This document shows positions 51,306 to 60,354 of a stretch of 64,000 bases of DNA, piece by piece. Within the stretch, counting starts at the first letter, position 1; the number at the start of each line of letters is the position of its first letter. This DNA comes from Dyella marensis (lineage in GTDB: Bacteria > Pseudomonadota > Gammaproteobacteria > Xanthomonadales > Rhodanobacteraceae). The stretch covers positions 62,001 through 126,000 of the forward strand of contig NZ_FONH01000005.1 of NCBI RefSeq assembly GCF_900112865.1. Reading direction: 5' to 3'. Both the position numbers and the translations under genes were made by a program. Below the pieces are notes generated by a model, which saw only the letters and a list, made by a program, of their open reading frames with translations, was not told the DNA's origin and did not search any database.

Positions 51306-52112
51306 TCAGGACGCGTGTTGCGTTTTGTGCCGGTAGTCACGCGGGGTCTGGCCGGTGACGCGCTTGAACACGCGGGCGAAGTGGCTCTGGTCGGCGAAGC
51401 CGGCGTCCGCGGCGATCTCGGCGATCGGGCGCAGGCCGCCGGCCAGTTCGCGGCAGGCCTGGCGGATGCGCAGCGCGCGGCGGTAGTCGCCGACCGACAT
51501 GCCTTGCGCCTGCTGGAAACGCCGCGCCAGATGCGCCGGATGCACGCCGGCCAGCCGGCCCAGTTCGGGCAGCGACAGTTCGGACAGCGGATCGTCGTGC
51601 AGGCGCTGCAGCACTTTCGCCAGCCAGGCGGGATGCCTGTCGTCGCTCTCGCTGCGGCAGGCCAGCGCGACCAGTTCGAACACCGCCGACTGCAGCGCCA
51701 GCGGCGCGGCATCGTCATCGGCCGCCAGCTCGCACTCGATGCGCGCCAGCAGGCGCGCGGCGTCGGGCAGGCGCAATGCGCGGTAGTCGCCGAGCAGTCG
51801 CTTCAGTCCGCTGTCGTCGGCCAGCTCGCGGGCGGGAAAGATGCTGAGGCAGCGCGCGCCGCGCGCGGAGAAGCGGTTGGCATGGCGATGCCCTTGCGGG
51901 TGCGTCAGCAGCAGGCCGGGCGCGCAATCGGTTTCCGCGCCGGAAACTTGCTGCGTATAGGCGCCGTCGGCGACCAGGCACAGGTAAGCGTCGTCATGCT
52001 CGTGCAGCGGCAGCACGCCTTCGCCCGCATAGGTGGTGGCGGTGACCAGCATGCCGCCGATCGACAGATGGTGCTGCGGGGATCCGAAGTTGGCGCGGCC
52101 TAGATGCTGCAT
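51306..52112 (-). CDS. AraC-family transcriptional regulator with cupin N-domain
   Basis: A 268-residue regulator. The N-terminal part (about 20-110) is a cupin-type sensor (GEGVLPLHEHDDAYLCLVADGAYTQQ). The C-terminal part is a double HTH with LSLPELGRLAGVHPAHLARRFQQAQGMSVGDYRRALRIRQACREL and IAEIAADAGFADQSHFARVFKRVTGQTPRDYR. It is 75 bases upstream of the aspartyl protease gene on the same strand and may control it (inference). Confidence 0.92.
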   Translation of the reverse strand: MQHLGRANFGSPQHHLSIGGMLVTATTYAGEGVLPLHEHDDAYLCLVADGAYTQQVSGAETDCAPGLLLTHPQGHRHANRFSARGARCLSIFPARELADDSGLKRLLGDYRALRLPDAARLLARIECELAADDDAAPLALQSAVFELVALACRSESDDRHPAWLAKVLQRLHDDPLSELSLPELGRLAGVHPAHLARRFQQAQGMSVGDYRRALRIRQACRELAGGLRPIAEIAADAGFADQSHFARVFKRVTGQTPRDYRHKTQHAS

Positions 52113-52156
52113 GCCGCCAGTGTACGGACCCGTGCCGCGTCGCCGCGTGCCGTTGG

Positions 52157-53005
52157 TCAGGGGGCGAGGTGGGCCAGCGCCCAGGCCGCCACGGCTTGCG
52201 GGTGTTCCAGGTGCAGGTGATGGCCGCCGTGCAGATGGCTCACCGCAATGTCGGCCACGCCGTCGGCGCGGCGCATCATCGGAGCGCTGGGCAGGTACGA
52301 GGTGGCCGGTTCGGCCAGCAGCAGGGCGGTGGGCGCCTCGATGCCGCGCAGCAGCGCATGCACCTGGGTTTCGGCGATGCGCAGCGGCGAGGTGCGGGTG
52401 AGCCGCGGATCGCTGCGCCAGCACCAGCCGTCGGCCACTTCGGCCAGGCCGCGCTCGACGATCGGCCGCGCCAGCTCGGCGCGCAGGCCGCCGGCGATGG
52501 CGCGGGCCGCGATGGCCTGCTCGACATCGCGGAACACGCGCAGTCCCTTGCCGTTCGGCGCGGCGGCGATGCCGTCGCGGAAGCGCTGCAGGGTATGCGT
52601 GCCGTCGTCGCCCAGCGGGCCGAGCCCTTCGATCAGCAGCAGCTTGCGGATGCGCCCTGGCGCCGCGGCCGCCAGCAGCGCGGCGATGCCGGCGCCCAGC
52701 GAGTGGCCGAGCAGGTCGAAGCGTTCCAGGCCCAGCGCGTCGGCCGCGGCCAGCACGCTGCGCACGTAGTCGACGAAGTGATAGTGCAGGCCCGGCGGCA
52801 GGTGCTCGGAGTGGCCGTGGCCGGGCAGTTCCAGCGCGATCACCTGGCGCCGCGCTGCCAGCAGCGGCGCCAGGCGCGCGTAGCTGCCGGCGTTGTCGAG
52901 CCAGCCGTGCAGGGCCAGCAGCGGCGGCAGGCCGTCGTCGCCCCACACCAGCGCGCGCAGCGCCGGCGCCGGTCCTTCGAGCGCCCGCTCGACCGGTGCG
53001 CTCAT
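52157..53005 (-). CDS. Alpha/beta hydrolase
   Basis: 282 residues with an alpha/beta-hydrolase fold: oxyanion HGW in LLALHGWLDNAGSY, nucleophile elbow LLGHSLGAGIA, and a late His (HGGHHLHLEHP). No signal peptide is present, so it is cytosolic. Such genes often sit beside hemH in xanthomonads, but the substrate is unknown. ATG 53005 overlaps the hemH stop by 4 bases. Confidence 0.88.
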   Translation of the reverse strand: MSAPVERALEGPAPALRALVWGDDGLPPLLALHGWLDNAGSYARLAPLLAARRQVIALELPGHGHSEHLPPGLHYHFVDYVRSVLAAADALGLERFDLLGHSLGAGIAALLAAAAPGRIRKLLLIEGLGPLGDDGTHTLQRFRDGIAAAPNGKGLRVFRDVEQAIAARAIAGGLRAELARPIVERGLAEVADGWCWRSDPRLTRTSPLRIAETQVHALLRGIEAPTALLLAEPATSYLPSAPMMRRADGVADIAVSHLHGGHHLHLEHPQAVAAWALAHLAP

Positions 53006-54045
53006 GCGCCGCGCTCGGGCCAGCCCTGCATGTGGCGCAGGGCCAGCTCCGCCAGGCTGTCGACCTGGGCCTGGCTGTCGTTGAGCGCGGGGATGTAGCG
53101 CAGTTCCTGGCCGCCGGCTTCGACGAAGAAATCGCGGTTCTGCATGGCGATCTCTTCCAGCGTCTCCAGACAGTCCACCGCGAAGCCGGGGCAGGCCACG
53201 TCGAGGCGCTTGACGCCCTGCGCCGCCAGTTCGCGCACGGTGGCGTCGGTATACGGCTGCAGCCACGGCTCGCGGCCGACGCGGGACTGGAAACTGACCA
53301 CCAGCTGCGCGGGATCCAGGCCGAGCCGCTCGCGCAGCAGGCGCGCGGTCTTCTGGCATTGCAGGAAATACGGATCGCCCGCCTTGGTGTAGCGCTCGGG
53401 AATACCGTGGAAGGACAGCAGCAGCCGGTCGCCGCGGCCGTGGACGCGCCACCAGTCCTCGATGTTGCGCGCCAGCGCGTCGATATGGCCGGGATCGTCA
53501 TGATAGTCGTTGACCACGCGCAGCTCCGGCGGCCAGCGCAGCGTCTTGAAGCTGTCCGCCACCGCGTCCAGCACCGAGCCGGTGGAGGTGGCCGAATACT
53601 GCGGATACAGCGGCAGCACCAGCAGCCGGCGCACGCCGTCGCGCAGCAGCCGTTCGATCTGCGCCGCCACCGAGGGCTGCCCGTAGCGCATGGCCAGGGC
53701 GACCTTGACCGGACCCGGCAGGCGGCGCGACAGCGTCTCCTGCAGCGCCGCGGCCAGCGCCTCGCTGCCCACGCGCAGCGGCGAGCCCTGCGCAGTCCAG
53801 ATGCGCTGGTAGGCATGCGCCGAGCGCGGCGGGCGGATGCGCAGGATCACCCCGTGCAGGATCAGCCGCCACAGCCAGCGCGGGTACTCGATCACGCGCG
53901 GATCGCCGAGGAACTCGGCCAGATAGGGACGCAATGCCCGCGCGGTGGGTGCTTCGGGCGTGCCCAGGTTGACCAGCAGCAATCCGGCCTTAACCGGCAG
54001 GTCATCGGAAAGCCCGGTCAGGCCGGTATAGTGGCTGAGAGGCAT
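53002..54045 (-). CDS. hemH: Ferrochelatase
   Basis: HemH inserts Fe2+ into protoporphyrin IX, the last step of heme synthesis. 347 residues with LLLVNLGTPEAPTARALRPYLAEFLGDPRVIEYPRWLW, QGSPL, VALAMRYGQPSV, LPLYPQYSATSTGSVLDAV, LLSFHGIPERYTKAGDPYFLQCQKTA containing the conserved iron-binding His, and VVSFQSRVGREPWLQPYTD. It is the first gene of a two-gene operon with the alpha/beta hydrolase, divergent from the SYLF gene. hemF lies at 25701 in this window. Confidence 0.97.
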   Translation of the reverse strand: MPLSHYTGLTGLSDDLPVKAGLLLVNLGTPEAPTARALRPYLAEFLGDPRVIEYPRWLWRLILHGVILRIRPPRSAHAYQRIWTAQGSPLRVGSEALAAALQETLSRRLPGPVKVALAMRYGQPSVAAQIERLLRDGVRRLLVLPLYPQYSATSTGSVLDAVADSFKTLRWPPELRVVNDYHDDPGHIDALARNIEDWWRVHGRGDRLLLSFHGIPERYTKAGDPYFLQCQKTARLLRERLGLDPAQLVVSFQSRVGREPWLQPYTDATVRELAAQGVKRLDVACPGFAVDCLETLEEIAMQNRDFFVEAGGQELRYIPALNDSQAQVDSLAELALRHMQGWPERGA

Positions 54046-54153
54046 GGTGGCGAGGTGGCGAAGGCGGCCCCGAAGTCTGCCACAAGCCAAGCGGCGCCCC
54101 CCTGTGACCCGCGGTCGCGGGGCGCCACGCGAACCCCGCAACAGGAGTCACCC

Positions 54154-54840
54154 ATGTTCAAAGCATCGCTGCGCCGTCTGCTGCTCGCCGCCCTGGTCCT
54201 GCTGCCGGCCACGGCCGTCCACGCCGAGGATCCGCCGCTGGTGCGCGCCGAGAATTCGGTGCGCGTGCTGAAGGAGATCATGGAGGCGCCGGACAAGTCG
54301 ATCCCGACCGACCTGCTGAGGGAAGCCCATGCGATCGCGGTGATCCCGGACATGGTCAAGGCCGGCTTCATCTTCGGCGGCCGCCGCGGCGAGGGCCTGA
54401 TCTCGGTGAAGAGTCCGGACGGCACCTGGTCCAATCCCAGCTTCATCTCGCTCACCGGCGGCAGCGTCGGCTTTCAGGCCGGCGTCTCGTCCACCGATGT
54501 GATCCTGGTGTTCCGCACCCAGCGCGGCGTGGATTCCATCGTCAACGGCAAGTTCACCCTGGGCGCCGATGCCGCCGCCGCCGCCGGCCCGGTCGGCCGC
54601 ACCGCCACCGCTTCCACCGATTCGCAGTTCAAGGCCGAGATCTATTCCTACTCGCGCTCGCGCGGCCTGTTCGCCGGCGTGGCCCTGGATGGCTCTGCTC
54701 TGCGCATCGACTACGACGCCAACGAAGCGGTCTACGGCAAGGGCATCACCCCGCGCCGCATCTTCGAGGGCGGCGTCGGCAATGTGCCGTCCCAGGTCGT
54801 CGACTTCCGCGACCGCCTGGAGGAGTACACTCAGCGATGA
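54154..54840 (+). CDS. SYLF/Ysc84-family exported protein
   Basis: A 228-residue protein with signal peptide (LLLAALVLLPATAVHA) and a SYLF (Ysc84) domain with IPDMVKAGFIFGGRRGEGLISVK, FISLTGGSVGFQAGVSSTDVILVF, IVNGKFTLGADAAAAAGPVGR and EIYSYSRSRGLFAGVALDGSALRID. In eukaryotes SYLF binds phosphoinositides; in bacteria the role is unknown, perhaps lipid binding in the envelope. RBS CAGGAG. It is 66 bases ahead of tatA. Confidence 0.9.
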   Translation: MFKASLRRLLLAALVLLPATAVHAEDPPLVRAENSVRVLKEIMEAPDKSIPTDLLREAHAIAVIPDMVKAGFIFGGRRGEGLISVKSPDGTWSNPSFISLTGGSVGFQAGVSSTDVILVFRTQRGVDSIVNGKFTLGADAAAAAGPVGRTATASTDSQFKAEIYSYSRSRGLFAGVALDGSALRIDYDANEAVYGKGITPRRIFEGGVGNVPSQVVDFRDRLEEYTQR

Positions 54841-54906
54841 TTCGGAAAGGCCGGCGCACCAGCGTGCGATCGTTTTCCGGTCCATTTCCGCATTGAGGCC
54901 ATCCCC

Positions 54907-55143
54907 ATGAGCATGACCCATCTTCTTATCCTGCTGGTTGTCGTGGTGCTGATCTTCGGCACCAAGAAGCTGCGCAATATCGGTTCGGATCTCGGCGGCG
55001 CCGTGCGCGACTTCAAGAAGGGCCTGGACGGCGGCGAAGAAGGCGCCGGCGGCAAGCCCAAGGACGAGCGCCTGCAGGCCGACCCGCCGCCGGCGGCCAG
55101 CAGCCAGAACCAGTCGCAGCACGACCACAGCGAAACCAAGTAA
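54907..55143 (+). CDS. tatA: Twin-arginine translocase subunit TatA
   Basis: A 78-residue pore-forming subunit: one N-terminal membrane helix ([36 protein letters not shown]) with the conserved FGxKKLxxxGxDLG hinge and amphipathic helix, and a short acidic and Gln-rich tail. Tat moves folded proteins across the inner membrane. A complete tatABC set follows. Confidence 0.96.
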   Translation: MSMTHLLILLVVVVLIFGTKKLRNIGSDLGGAVRDFKKGLDGGEEGAGGKPKDERLQADPPPAASSQNQSQHDHSETK

Positions 55144-55164
55144 GCCGCGGCGGATCCTCACGGC

Positions 55165-55557
55165 ATGATCGAGATCAGCTTCGGCAAGCTGGTGCTGCTG
55201 GCGCTCGTCGCGCTGATCGTGCTCGGCCCGGAAAAGCTGCCCCACGCCGCGCGCACCGCCGGCGCCCTGCTGCGCCGCGTGCGCCTGGGCTGGGACAGCG
55301 TGCGGGCCGAGGTCGAGCGCGAGCTGCAGCTGGAAGAGATCAAGCGCCAGGCGCGCGAGGCGGCGGACCGCGCCAATGCGGCCCAGTCCGAACTCGACGC
55401 CACGCTGCGCAAGGTGCGCGACGCGGGCGCCGAGACAGTCGGGCCCGCCACCGTCACGCCGGCTCCCAGCGAGACCGCCACCGCGAAGGAGGAGCCGGCC
55501 CTCGGCTCCGAGCCGCCCCCTAAGGATCCGAAGGACTCCCCGCATGGCGGCGCCTGA
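55165..55557 (+). CDS. tatB: Twin-arginine translocase subunit TatB
   Basis: A 130-residue subunit with MIEISFGKLVLLALVALIVLGPEKLPHAARTAG, in which Glu-Lys-Leu-Pro after the helix is the TatB marker, followed by a long amphipathic helix and a Pro-rich tail. TatB receives twin-arginine precursors from TatC. It overlaps tatC by 14 bases. Confidence 0.96.
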   Translation: MIEISFGKLVLLALVALIVLGPEKLPHAARTAGALLRRVRLGWDSVRAEVERELQLEEIKRQAREAADRANAAQSELDATLRKVRDAGAETVGPATVTPAPSETATAKEEPALGSEPPPKDPKDSPHGGA

Positions 55558-56314
55558 GCAGGAACCCCACACCGAGGACGGGGCGCTCGAAGAAGGCCTG
55601 TTCTCCCACCTGATCGAGCTGCGCTCGCGGCTGATGCGCGCGATCGTCACCATCGCGCTGGTGCTGCTGGCGCTGATCCCGATCGCCAACCGGCTGTATG
55701 CGGAGCTGGCCGCGCCGCTGGTGGCGCGCCTGCCGCAGGGCGCGCACCTGATCGCCACCGAAGTGGCCAGTCCGTTCGTCACGCCGCTGAAGCTGGCCTT
55801 CTACGCGGCGCTGTTCATCAGCATGCCGATGATCCTGTACCAGCTGTGGGCCTTCGTCAGCCCCGGCCTGTACAAGCACGAGAAGCGCCTGGCGCGCCCG
55901 CTGCTGGCGGCGGCGCTGGTGCTGTTCTACACCGGCTGCGCGTTCGCCTACTTCCTGGTGCTGCCGGCGGCGTTCCGCTTTCTTACCGCGGTGACGCCGG
56001 AAGGGGTGGAGATGATGACGGACATCACTCACTACCTCGATTTCGTGATGCTGATGTTCTTCGCCTTCGGCCTGTGCTTCGAGGTGCCGGTGGCGGTGGT
56101 GATCCTCGCCGCGATCGGCGTGGTGAACCTGCAGCAGCTGCGCGACGGACGGCGCTACGCCATCGTCGGCGCCTTCACCATCGCCGCCTTCATCACGCCG
56201 CCGGACATCACCTCGATGATCATGCTGGCCGTGCCGATGTGCTTCCTCTACGAGGTCGGCCTGCTGGCCGTGCGCTGGCTGGTGAAGCCGGCGACGGAAG
56301 CCGCGGCGCCATGA
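55544..56314 (+). CDS. tatC: Twin-arginine translocase subunit TatC
   Basis: A 256-residue six-helix receptor for Tat signal peptides. Conserved SHLIELRSRLMRA near the N-terminus (E and R of the RR-binding site), VASPFVTPLKLAFYAALFISMPMILYQLWAFVSPGLYKHEKR, FAFGLCFEVPV, and ITPPDITSMIMLAVPMCFLYE. Start at ATG 55544 within tatB. Its stop overlaps the cupin gene start as ATGA. Confidence 0.97.
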   Translation: MAAPEQEPHTEDGALEEGLFSHLIELRSRLMRAIVTIALVLLALIPIANRLYAELAAPLVARLPQGAHLIATEVASPFVTPLKLAFYAALFISMPMILYQLWAFVSPGLYKHEKRLARPLLAAALVLFYTGCAFAYFLVLPAAFRFLTAVTPEGVEMMTDITHYLDFVMLMFFAFGLCFEVPVAVVILAAIGVVNLQQLRDGRRYAIVGAFTIAAFITPPDITSMIMLAVPMCFLYEVGLLAVRWLVKPATEAAAP

Positions 56315-56763
56315 GCGGCTCCGGGCGCGCGGCGGCGCTGATCGCCGAACTGCGCCTGGAACCGCATATCGAAGGCGGCCACTACCGCCGCTTCCACACC
56401 GCCGCCGCGGCGCATGGCGAGCGGCCCGCGCTCAGTGCGATCCACTACCTGATCGCCGCCGGCGAAGTCGGCGCCTGGCATGCGATCGATGCCGAGGAAG
56501 CCTGGCACTACGTGGAAGGCGATCCGCTGGAACTGCTGATCTATCACCCCGCCGAGCGGCGCCTGGAACGCCATCGCCTGGGCCCGCTGGAGCAGGGCGC
56601 GAAACCGGCGCAGGTGGTGCCGGCGCAGGCCTGGCAGGCCTCGCGGCCGCTGGGTGCGTACACGCTGGTGACCTGCATGGTGGCGCCGGCATTCGAGTTC
56701 GGCGGCTTTCGCCTGCTTACCGACGAGCCGTTCGCCACCACGCTGCGACAACACCTGGCGTAG
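56311..56763 (+). CDS. DUF985-family cupin
   Basis: A 150-residue cupin with LRLEPHIEGGHYRRFHTAA, AIHYLIAAGEVGAWHAIDAEEAWHYVEGDPLELLIY (cupin strand with two His) and GAYTLVTCMVAPAFEFGGFRL, characteristic of DUF985. Members are small metal-binding proteins of uncertain reaction. It is translationally coupled to tatC (ATGA), and its own stop codon TAG belongs to a REP-like hairpin. Confidence 0.9.
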   Translation: MSGSGRAAALIAELRLEPHIEGGHYRRFHTAAAAHGERPALSAIHYLIAAGEVGAWHAIDAEEAWHYVEGDPLELLIYHPAERRLERHRLGPLEQGAKPAQVVPAQAWQASRPLGAYTLVTCMVAPAFEFGGFRLLTDEPFATTLRQHLA

Positions 56764-56850
56764 GTTGGGGTGAGCCGCAGGCGAACCCCAACATCCGCAC
56801 GTCTCAACGCATCGCATTGTTGGGGTTCGCTGGCGCTCACCCCAACCTAC
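56760..56850. repeat. REP-like hairpin element, copy 4 of 5
   Basis: Arms at about 56760-56792 and 56819-56850 of the same family. TAG at 56761-56763 is the cupin stop codon, and the TonB-receptor gene stop is 8 bases beyond the right arm. Lies between convergent genes. Confidence 0.88.
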
Positions 56851-56857
56851 GCCGGAC

Positions 56858-58954
56858 TCAGAATTCCAACTGCGCGCCCAGCATGACGGTGCGTCCCGGC
56901 GCGGGCTCGTAATAGCGGCCATTGCTCTCGTTGACGATCACCGAGCCGATCACGCGGCGATCGAACAGGTTGTCGACGCGCGCGCTCAGGTGCAGCTTCG
57001 CCACGCCCAGCGCCAGGCCGTAGCCGACATCGACGCCGGTCAGCACATGGCCCGGCGCGCGTTCGCGGCCGCGATCGTCGACCGTCACCGCGCCGACACC
57101 TTGCCATTCCATGCCCACGCGCCAGCCCAGCGCGCCGCCGCGCTCGATGCGCAGCGAGCCGTAGTTGTCCGGCACGCCGGGAATCCGCGTGCCGGCGGGA
57201 ATGCGCACGGCCGGCGTGCCGCTCGGGAAGGCATCGCGAAAACGCGCCTGCAGATGCGTGGCGCCGAGCGCCAGCCGCCAGCCGTCGCCGAGTTCGCCGC
57301 GCAGCGACAGCTCGGCGCCCTGGCGGCGGCTGCGCCCGATATTGCGATAGCTCGAACGCCCGCCGCTGTTGCTGGCCACCGCCAGTTCGTGGCGCGTATC
57401 GGCACGGAACAGCGCCGCTTCCAGCTGCCAGTCCGCCGCGGCCCGCCACTTCATGCCCAGCTCGCCCTGGCGGCTGCGCGACGGTTGCAGGTCGAAGGCC
57501 AGGCCGGCGCCGCCGTCGGCGCGATAGCCCAGCTCGGCGAAGGTCGGCGTCTCGAAGCCTTCGCCGTAGCTGGCGTAGAAGCGCAGGCGTTCGCCGGGCC
57601 GGTATTGCAGGCCGAGCACCGGCGTAGTCGCGCCGTAGCTGACGCCACCGCTGTCGTCCGGGTTGCCTGGCGCGATGTAGTGATCGCGCGCGCGAAAACG
57701 CACTTCGCTGTGGCGCACGCCGACCAGCAGCGACCATCGCTCGGCGAAGCGCCAATACAGCTGCGCATAGGGATCGAGATTCCACACGCGATCGTCTTCG
57801 TCGCGGCGCAGCCGGCCGGCAACACCGAGCACGTCGCCGGCGAAGTTCTCGTAGCCGCGGCGGCGCTGGTGCTGGTCGTCATAGGCCAGGCCCAGCACGG
57901 CTTCCAGCGGCCGGCCGGCCAGTTCGGCGCGGCGCGTCCAGCGCGCATCCAGGCCGCCGTAGCTGGTGTCCAGGTCCACCACGCCGCCGGCGCTGAGCGG
58001 ATTGCGCTGCGCCGCCACCGGCACCGACAGCACCTGCTGCACGCCACGCTCGCCGTAGTAGGCCATCAGGCGCCATTGCGTATCGGCATCGGGCGACAGC
58101 TCGTAGACGGCGCCGCCCTGGGCCTGGTGCACGCTCTTGCGCGTGTCGAACTGGTCGGCCGCGGCGATCGCCTGGCGTGGATCGGCCATGGCCTGCGCGC
58201 GGGTCAGCCCCAGCGGGTCCTGCGCCTGCGGTAGCGCCACCGTGTTGAGCACCACCGTGAGATGGCCGGCGGCGCCCAGGTCGAAACCGAGCCGCGCATT
58301 GCCCGACTCGCGCTGCGCGCGGCTGTGCTCGCGATAGCCGGCGGTCTGGAAGTGCGACAGCGCCAGGTTGTAGTCGAAGCCGCCGTCCTTGCCGCGGGTG
58401 GACAGCCCCAGCCGCATCGTGGCGTTGCTGCCGCCGAACAAACCCACCCGCGTCACCGCCGGATCGCCGCCTTCCGCGCTCCACAGCTGCACCACGCCGC
58501 CGGAGGCATTGCCGTACAGCGCGGAGAACGGCCCGCGCAGCACTTCCACCCGATCGGCCGCGTCCAGGCTGAAATGCGAGACCTGGCCCTGGCCGTCCGG
58601 CATGGTGGCGGGAATGCCGTCCGCATACAGCCGCACCCCGCGCACGCCGAAAGTAGAGCGCGCGCCATAGCCGCGCAGCGAGATCTGCTCGTCCTGCGCG
58701 TAGTTCTGCCGGTCGCGGGCGAGCAGGCCGGGCACGCCGACCAGCGCCTCGGACAGATTGACGCCGGGCTTGCCGCTGTCGCCCGGCGCCAGCGTGACCA
58801 CGCTCAGCGAGGCGGGCAGGTCCAGCGGCGGGATGTCCAGCCGCGTGGCATTGACCCGCACCGGCGGCAGCTCGGTGGTGTCGGCCGCGTGCGCCGCGCC
58901 GGCCAGGCACAGCAGCAGCGCGCTGGTGACCATCGACTTGCCGCTGCCGCGCAT
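56858..58954 (-). CDS. TonB-dependent outer membrane receptor
   Basis: A 698-residue outer membrane receptor with signal peptide (about 1-23), plug domain (about 40-155; VRVNATRLDIPPLDLPASLSVV, ISLRGYGARSTFGVRGVRLYADGIPATMPDGQGQ, VEVLRGPFSALYGNASGGVV) and a 22-strand barrel ending in ...MLGAQLEF with terminal Phe. Strands such as NYGSLRIERG and RVDNLFDRRVIGS are typical. Closest in style to siderophore or FecA-type receptors; ligand not deducible. There is no adjacent transporter or anti-sigma gene. Confidence 0.92.
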   Translation of the reverse strand: MRGSGKSMVTSALLLCLAGAAHAADTTELPPVRVNATRLDIPPLDLPASLSVVTLAPGDSGKPGVNLSEALVGVPGLLARDRQNYAQDEQISLRGYGARSTFGVRGVRLYADGIPATMPDGQGQVSHFSLDAADRVEVLRGPFSALYGNASGGVVQLWSAEGGDPAVTRVGLFGGSNATMRLGLSTRGKDGGFDYNLALSHFQTAGYREHSRAQRESGNARLGFDLGAAGHLTVVLNTVALPQAQDPLGLTRAQAMADPRQAIAAADQFDTRKSVHQAQGGAVYELSPDADTQWRLMAYYGERGVQQVLSVPVAAQRNPLSAGGVVDLDTSYGGLDARWTRRAELAGRPLEAVLGLAYDDQHQRRRGYENFAGDVLGVAGRLRRDEDDRVWNLDPYAQLYWRFAERWSLLVGVRHSEVRFRARDHYIAPGNPDDSGGVSYGATTPVLGLQYRPGERLRFYASYGEGFETPTFAELGYRADGGAGLAFDLQPSRSRQGELGMKWRAAADWQLEAALFRADTRHELAVASNSGGRSSYRNIGRSRRQGAELSLRGELGDGWRLALGATHLQARFRDAFPSGTPAVRIPAGTRIPGVPDNYGSLRIERGGALGWRVGMEWQGVGAVTVDDRGRERAPGHVLTGVDVGYGLALGVAKLHLSARVDNLFDRRVIGSVIVNESNGRYYEPAPGRTVMLGAQLEF

Positions 58955-59065
58955 CGCTGCTCCGAAGAGGGTGGGGAACCGGTGATGCTACGGGATGCGC
59001 GCGGACGGATCAGTGGCGGGCGTCCGCCTCTCGCCACGTTCAGTCGGCCCCCGCATAATCGCGCG

Positions 59066-60253
59066 ATGCCAAATCTTCGCTGCTGCGTCCGTCCGATCGG
59101 TGCCGTCGTCCTGCTGTTGGCCGCGCTCGCGGCGGCCCCCGCGTTCGCGCAGGAAAAGACCAGGACCGAACAGGCCGAGGCGCAGAAAAAGCTCGCCGAA
59201 GTGCGCAGCAAGATGGAGGCGCTGGCCAAGGAACAGGCCGAGACCGCGGCCAGGCGCGACTCGGCCAACGCGGAACTGGCCAAGCGCGCCAACGCCGTGG
59301 CCGGCGCCGCCAAGGCGGTGCGCCAGACCGACGCCGAGCTCTCCGGCAAGCAGCGCGAGCTGGAAAAACTGCAGCAGGACCGCGCCGCCCTGCAGAAGAA
59401 CCTGGACGGCCAGCGCGCCGCCATCGCCGACCTGCTGCGTGCGACCTACACCCTGGGCCGCGGCTCGGACCTGCGCCTGCTGCTGGGCGACGACGACGTC
59501 GCGCGGGTGGCGCGCGCGCTGGCCTATTCGAAGTACTTCCAGGAAGACCGCGTCCAGAAAGTGCAGAAGCTGATGGGCGACCTGGCCCGGCTGCAGGACC
59601 TGGAAGCGCGCATCGCCACCGAGCAGCAGGCCCTGCAGGCGACCAAGGCACAGCGCCAGGAACAGGCCAAGACACTGGAACAGCAGCGCGCCGAACAGGC
59701 CAGGCTGGCCGCCCAGACCGATGCCCAGTACAAGGACCAGGGCGAGCGCCTGGCCCAGCTCAAGCAGAACGCCCAGTCGCTCAACAGCCTGGTCGACAAG
59801 CTGCAGAAGGCCATCGACGACGCCGCGCGCGAGGCGGCCAAGGCCGCCAAGGCCAATCCGGCCGCACCCAGCGTGTCGCCGGGCAAGGGCAGCGCCAATA
59901 TCCGCGGCAACCTGCCGTGGCCGGCCAATGGCGTGGTCAACACCTACGGCAACGGCGTGCTGATCAAGGCCAACGGCGGCAGCGAGGTGCGCGCGGTGGC
60001 ACGCGGCCGGGTGGTCTACGCGGCCTTCCTGCGCGGCTACGGCATGCTGCTTATCCTCAACCACGGCAACGGCTGGCTGAGCATGTACGGCAACAACGAG
60101 ACCCTGCTGCACGGGGTGGGCGACGAGGTCGACACCGGCCAGGCGGTGGGCACCGCGGCGGCGCCCACCGGCGTCAACACCGGCGTGTATTTCGAGCTGC
60201 GCCAGAACAACAAGCCGGTGGACCCGCGCAGCTGGCTGGGACGCCAGCGTTGA
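59066..60253 (+). CDS. envC: Murein hydrolase activator EnvC
   Basis: A 395-residue periplasmic protein: signal peptide (about 1-28), a long coiled coil (about 30-250) and a C-terminal LytM domain (about 275-395). The LytM domain lacks the zinc-binding residues (LSMYGNN in place of the catalytic LYxHL-type His motif, with NHGNG), as in E. coli EnvC, which activates amidases AmiA and AmiB at the division septum instead of cutting peptidoglycan itself. Start ATG 59066. It is followed by ctpA, a common pairing. Confidence 0.92.
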   Translation: MPNLRCCVRPIGAVVLLLAALAAAPAFAQEKTRTEQAEAQKKLAEVRSKMEALAKEQAETAARRDSANAELAKRANAVAGAAKAVRQTDAELSGKQRELEKLQQDRAALQKNLDGQRAAIADLLRATYTLGRGSDLRLLLGDDDVARVARALAYSKYFQEDRVQKVQKLMGDLARLQDLEARIATEQQALQATKAQRQEQAKTLEQQRAEQARLAAQTDAQYKDQGERLAQLKQNAQSLNSLVDKLQKAIDDAAREAAKAAKANPAAPSVSPGKGSANIRGNLPWPANGVVNTYGNGVLIKANGGSEVRAVARGRVVYAAFLRGYGMLLILNHGNGWLSMYGNNETLLHGVGDEVDTGQAVGTAAAPTGVNTGVYFELRQNNKPVDPRSWLGRQR

Positions 60254-60354
60254 CGTGGCGTGTGCGCCGCCGCAGGCTAGCCTGCGTTGAATTCCGGTGT
60301 CCCCCTGCGGTCCTACCCCCGCAGTGCACCCCCAAGTTTCCCCGGAGCAAGTTC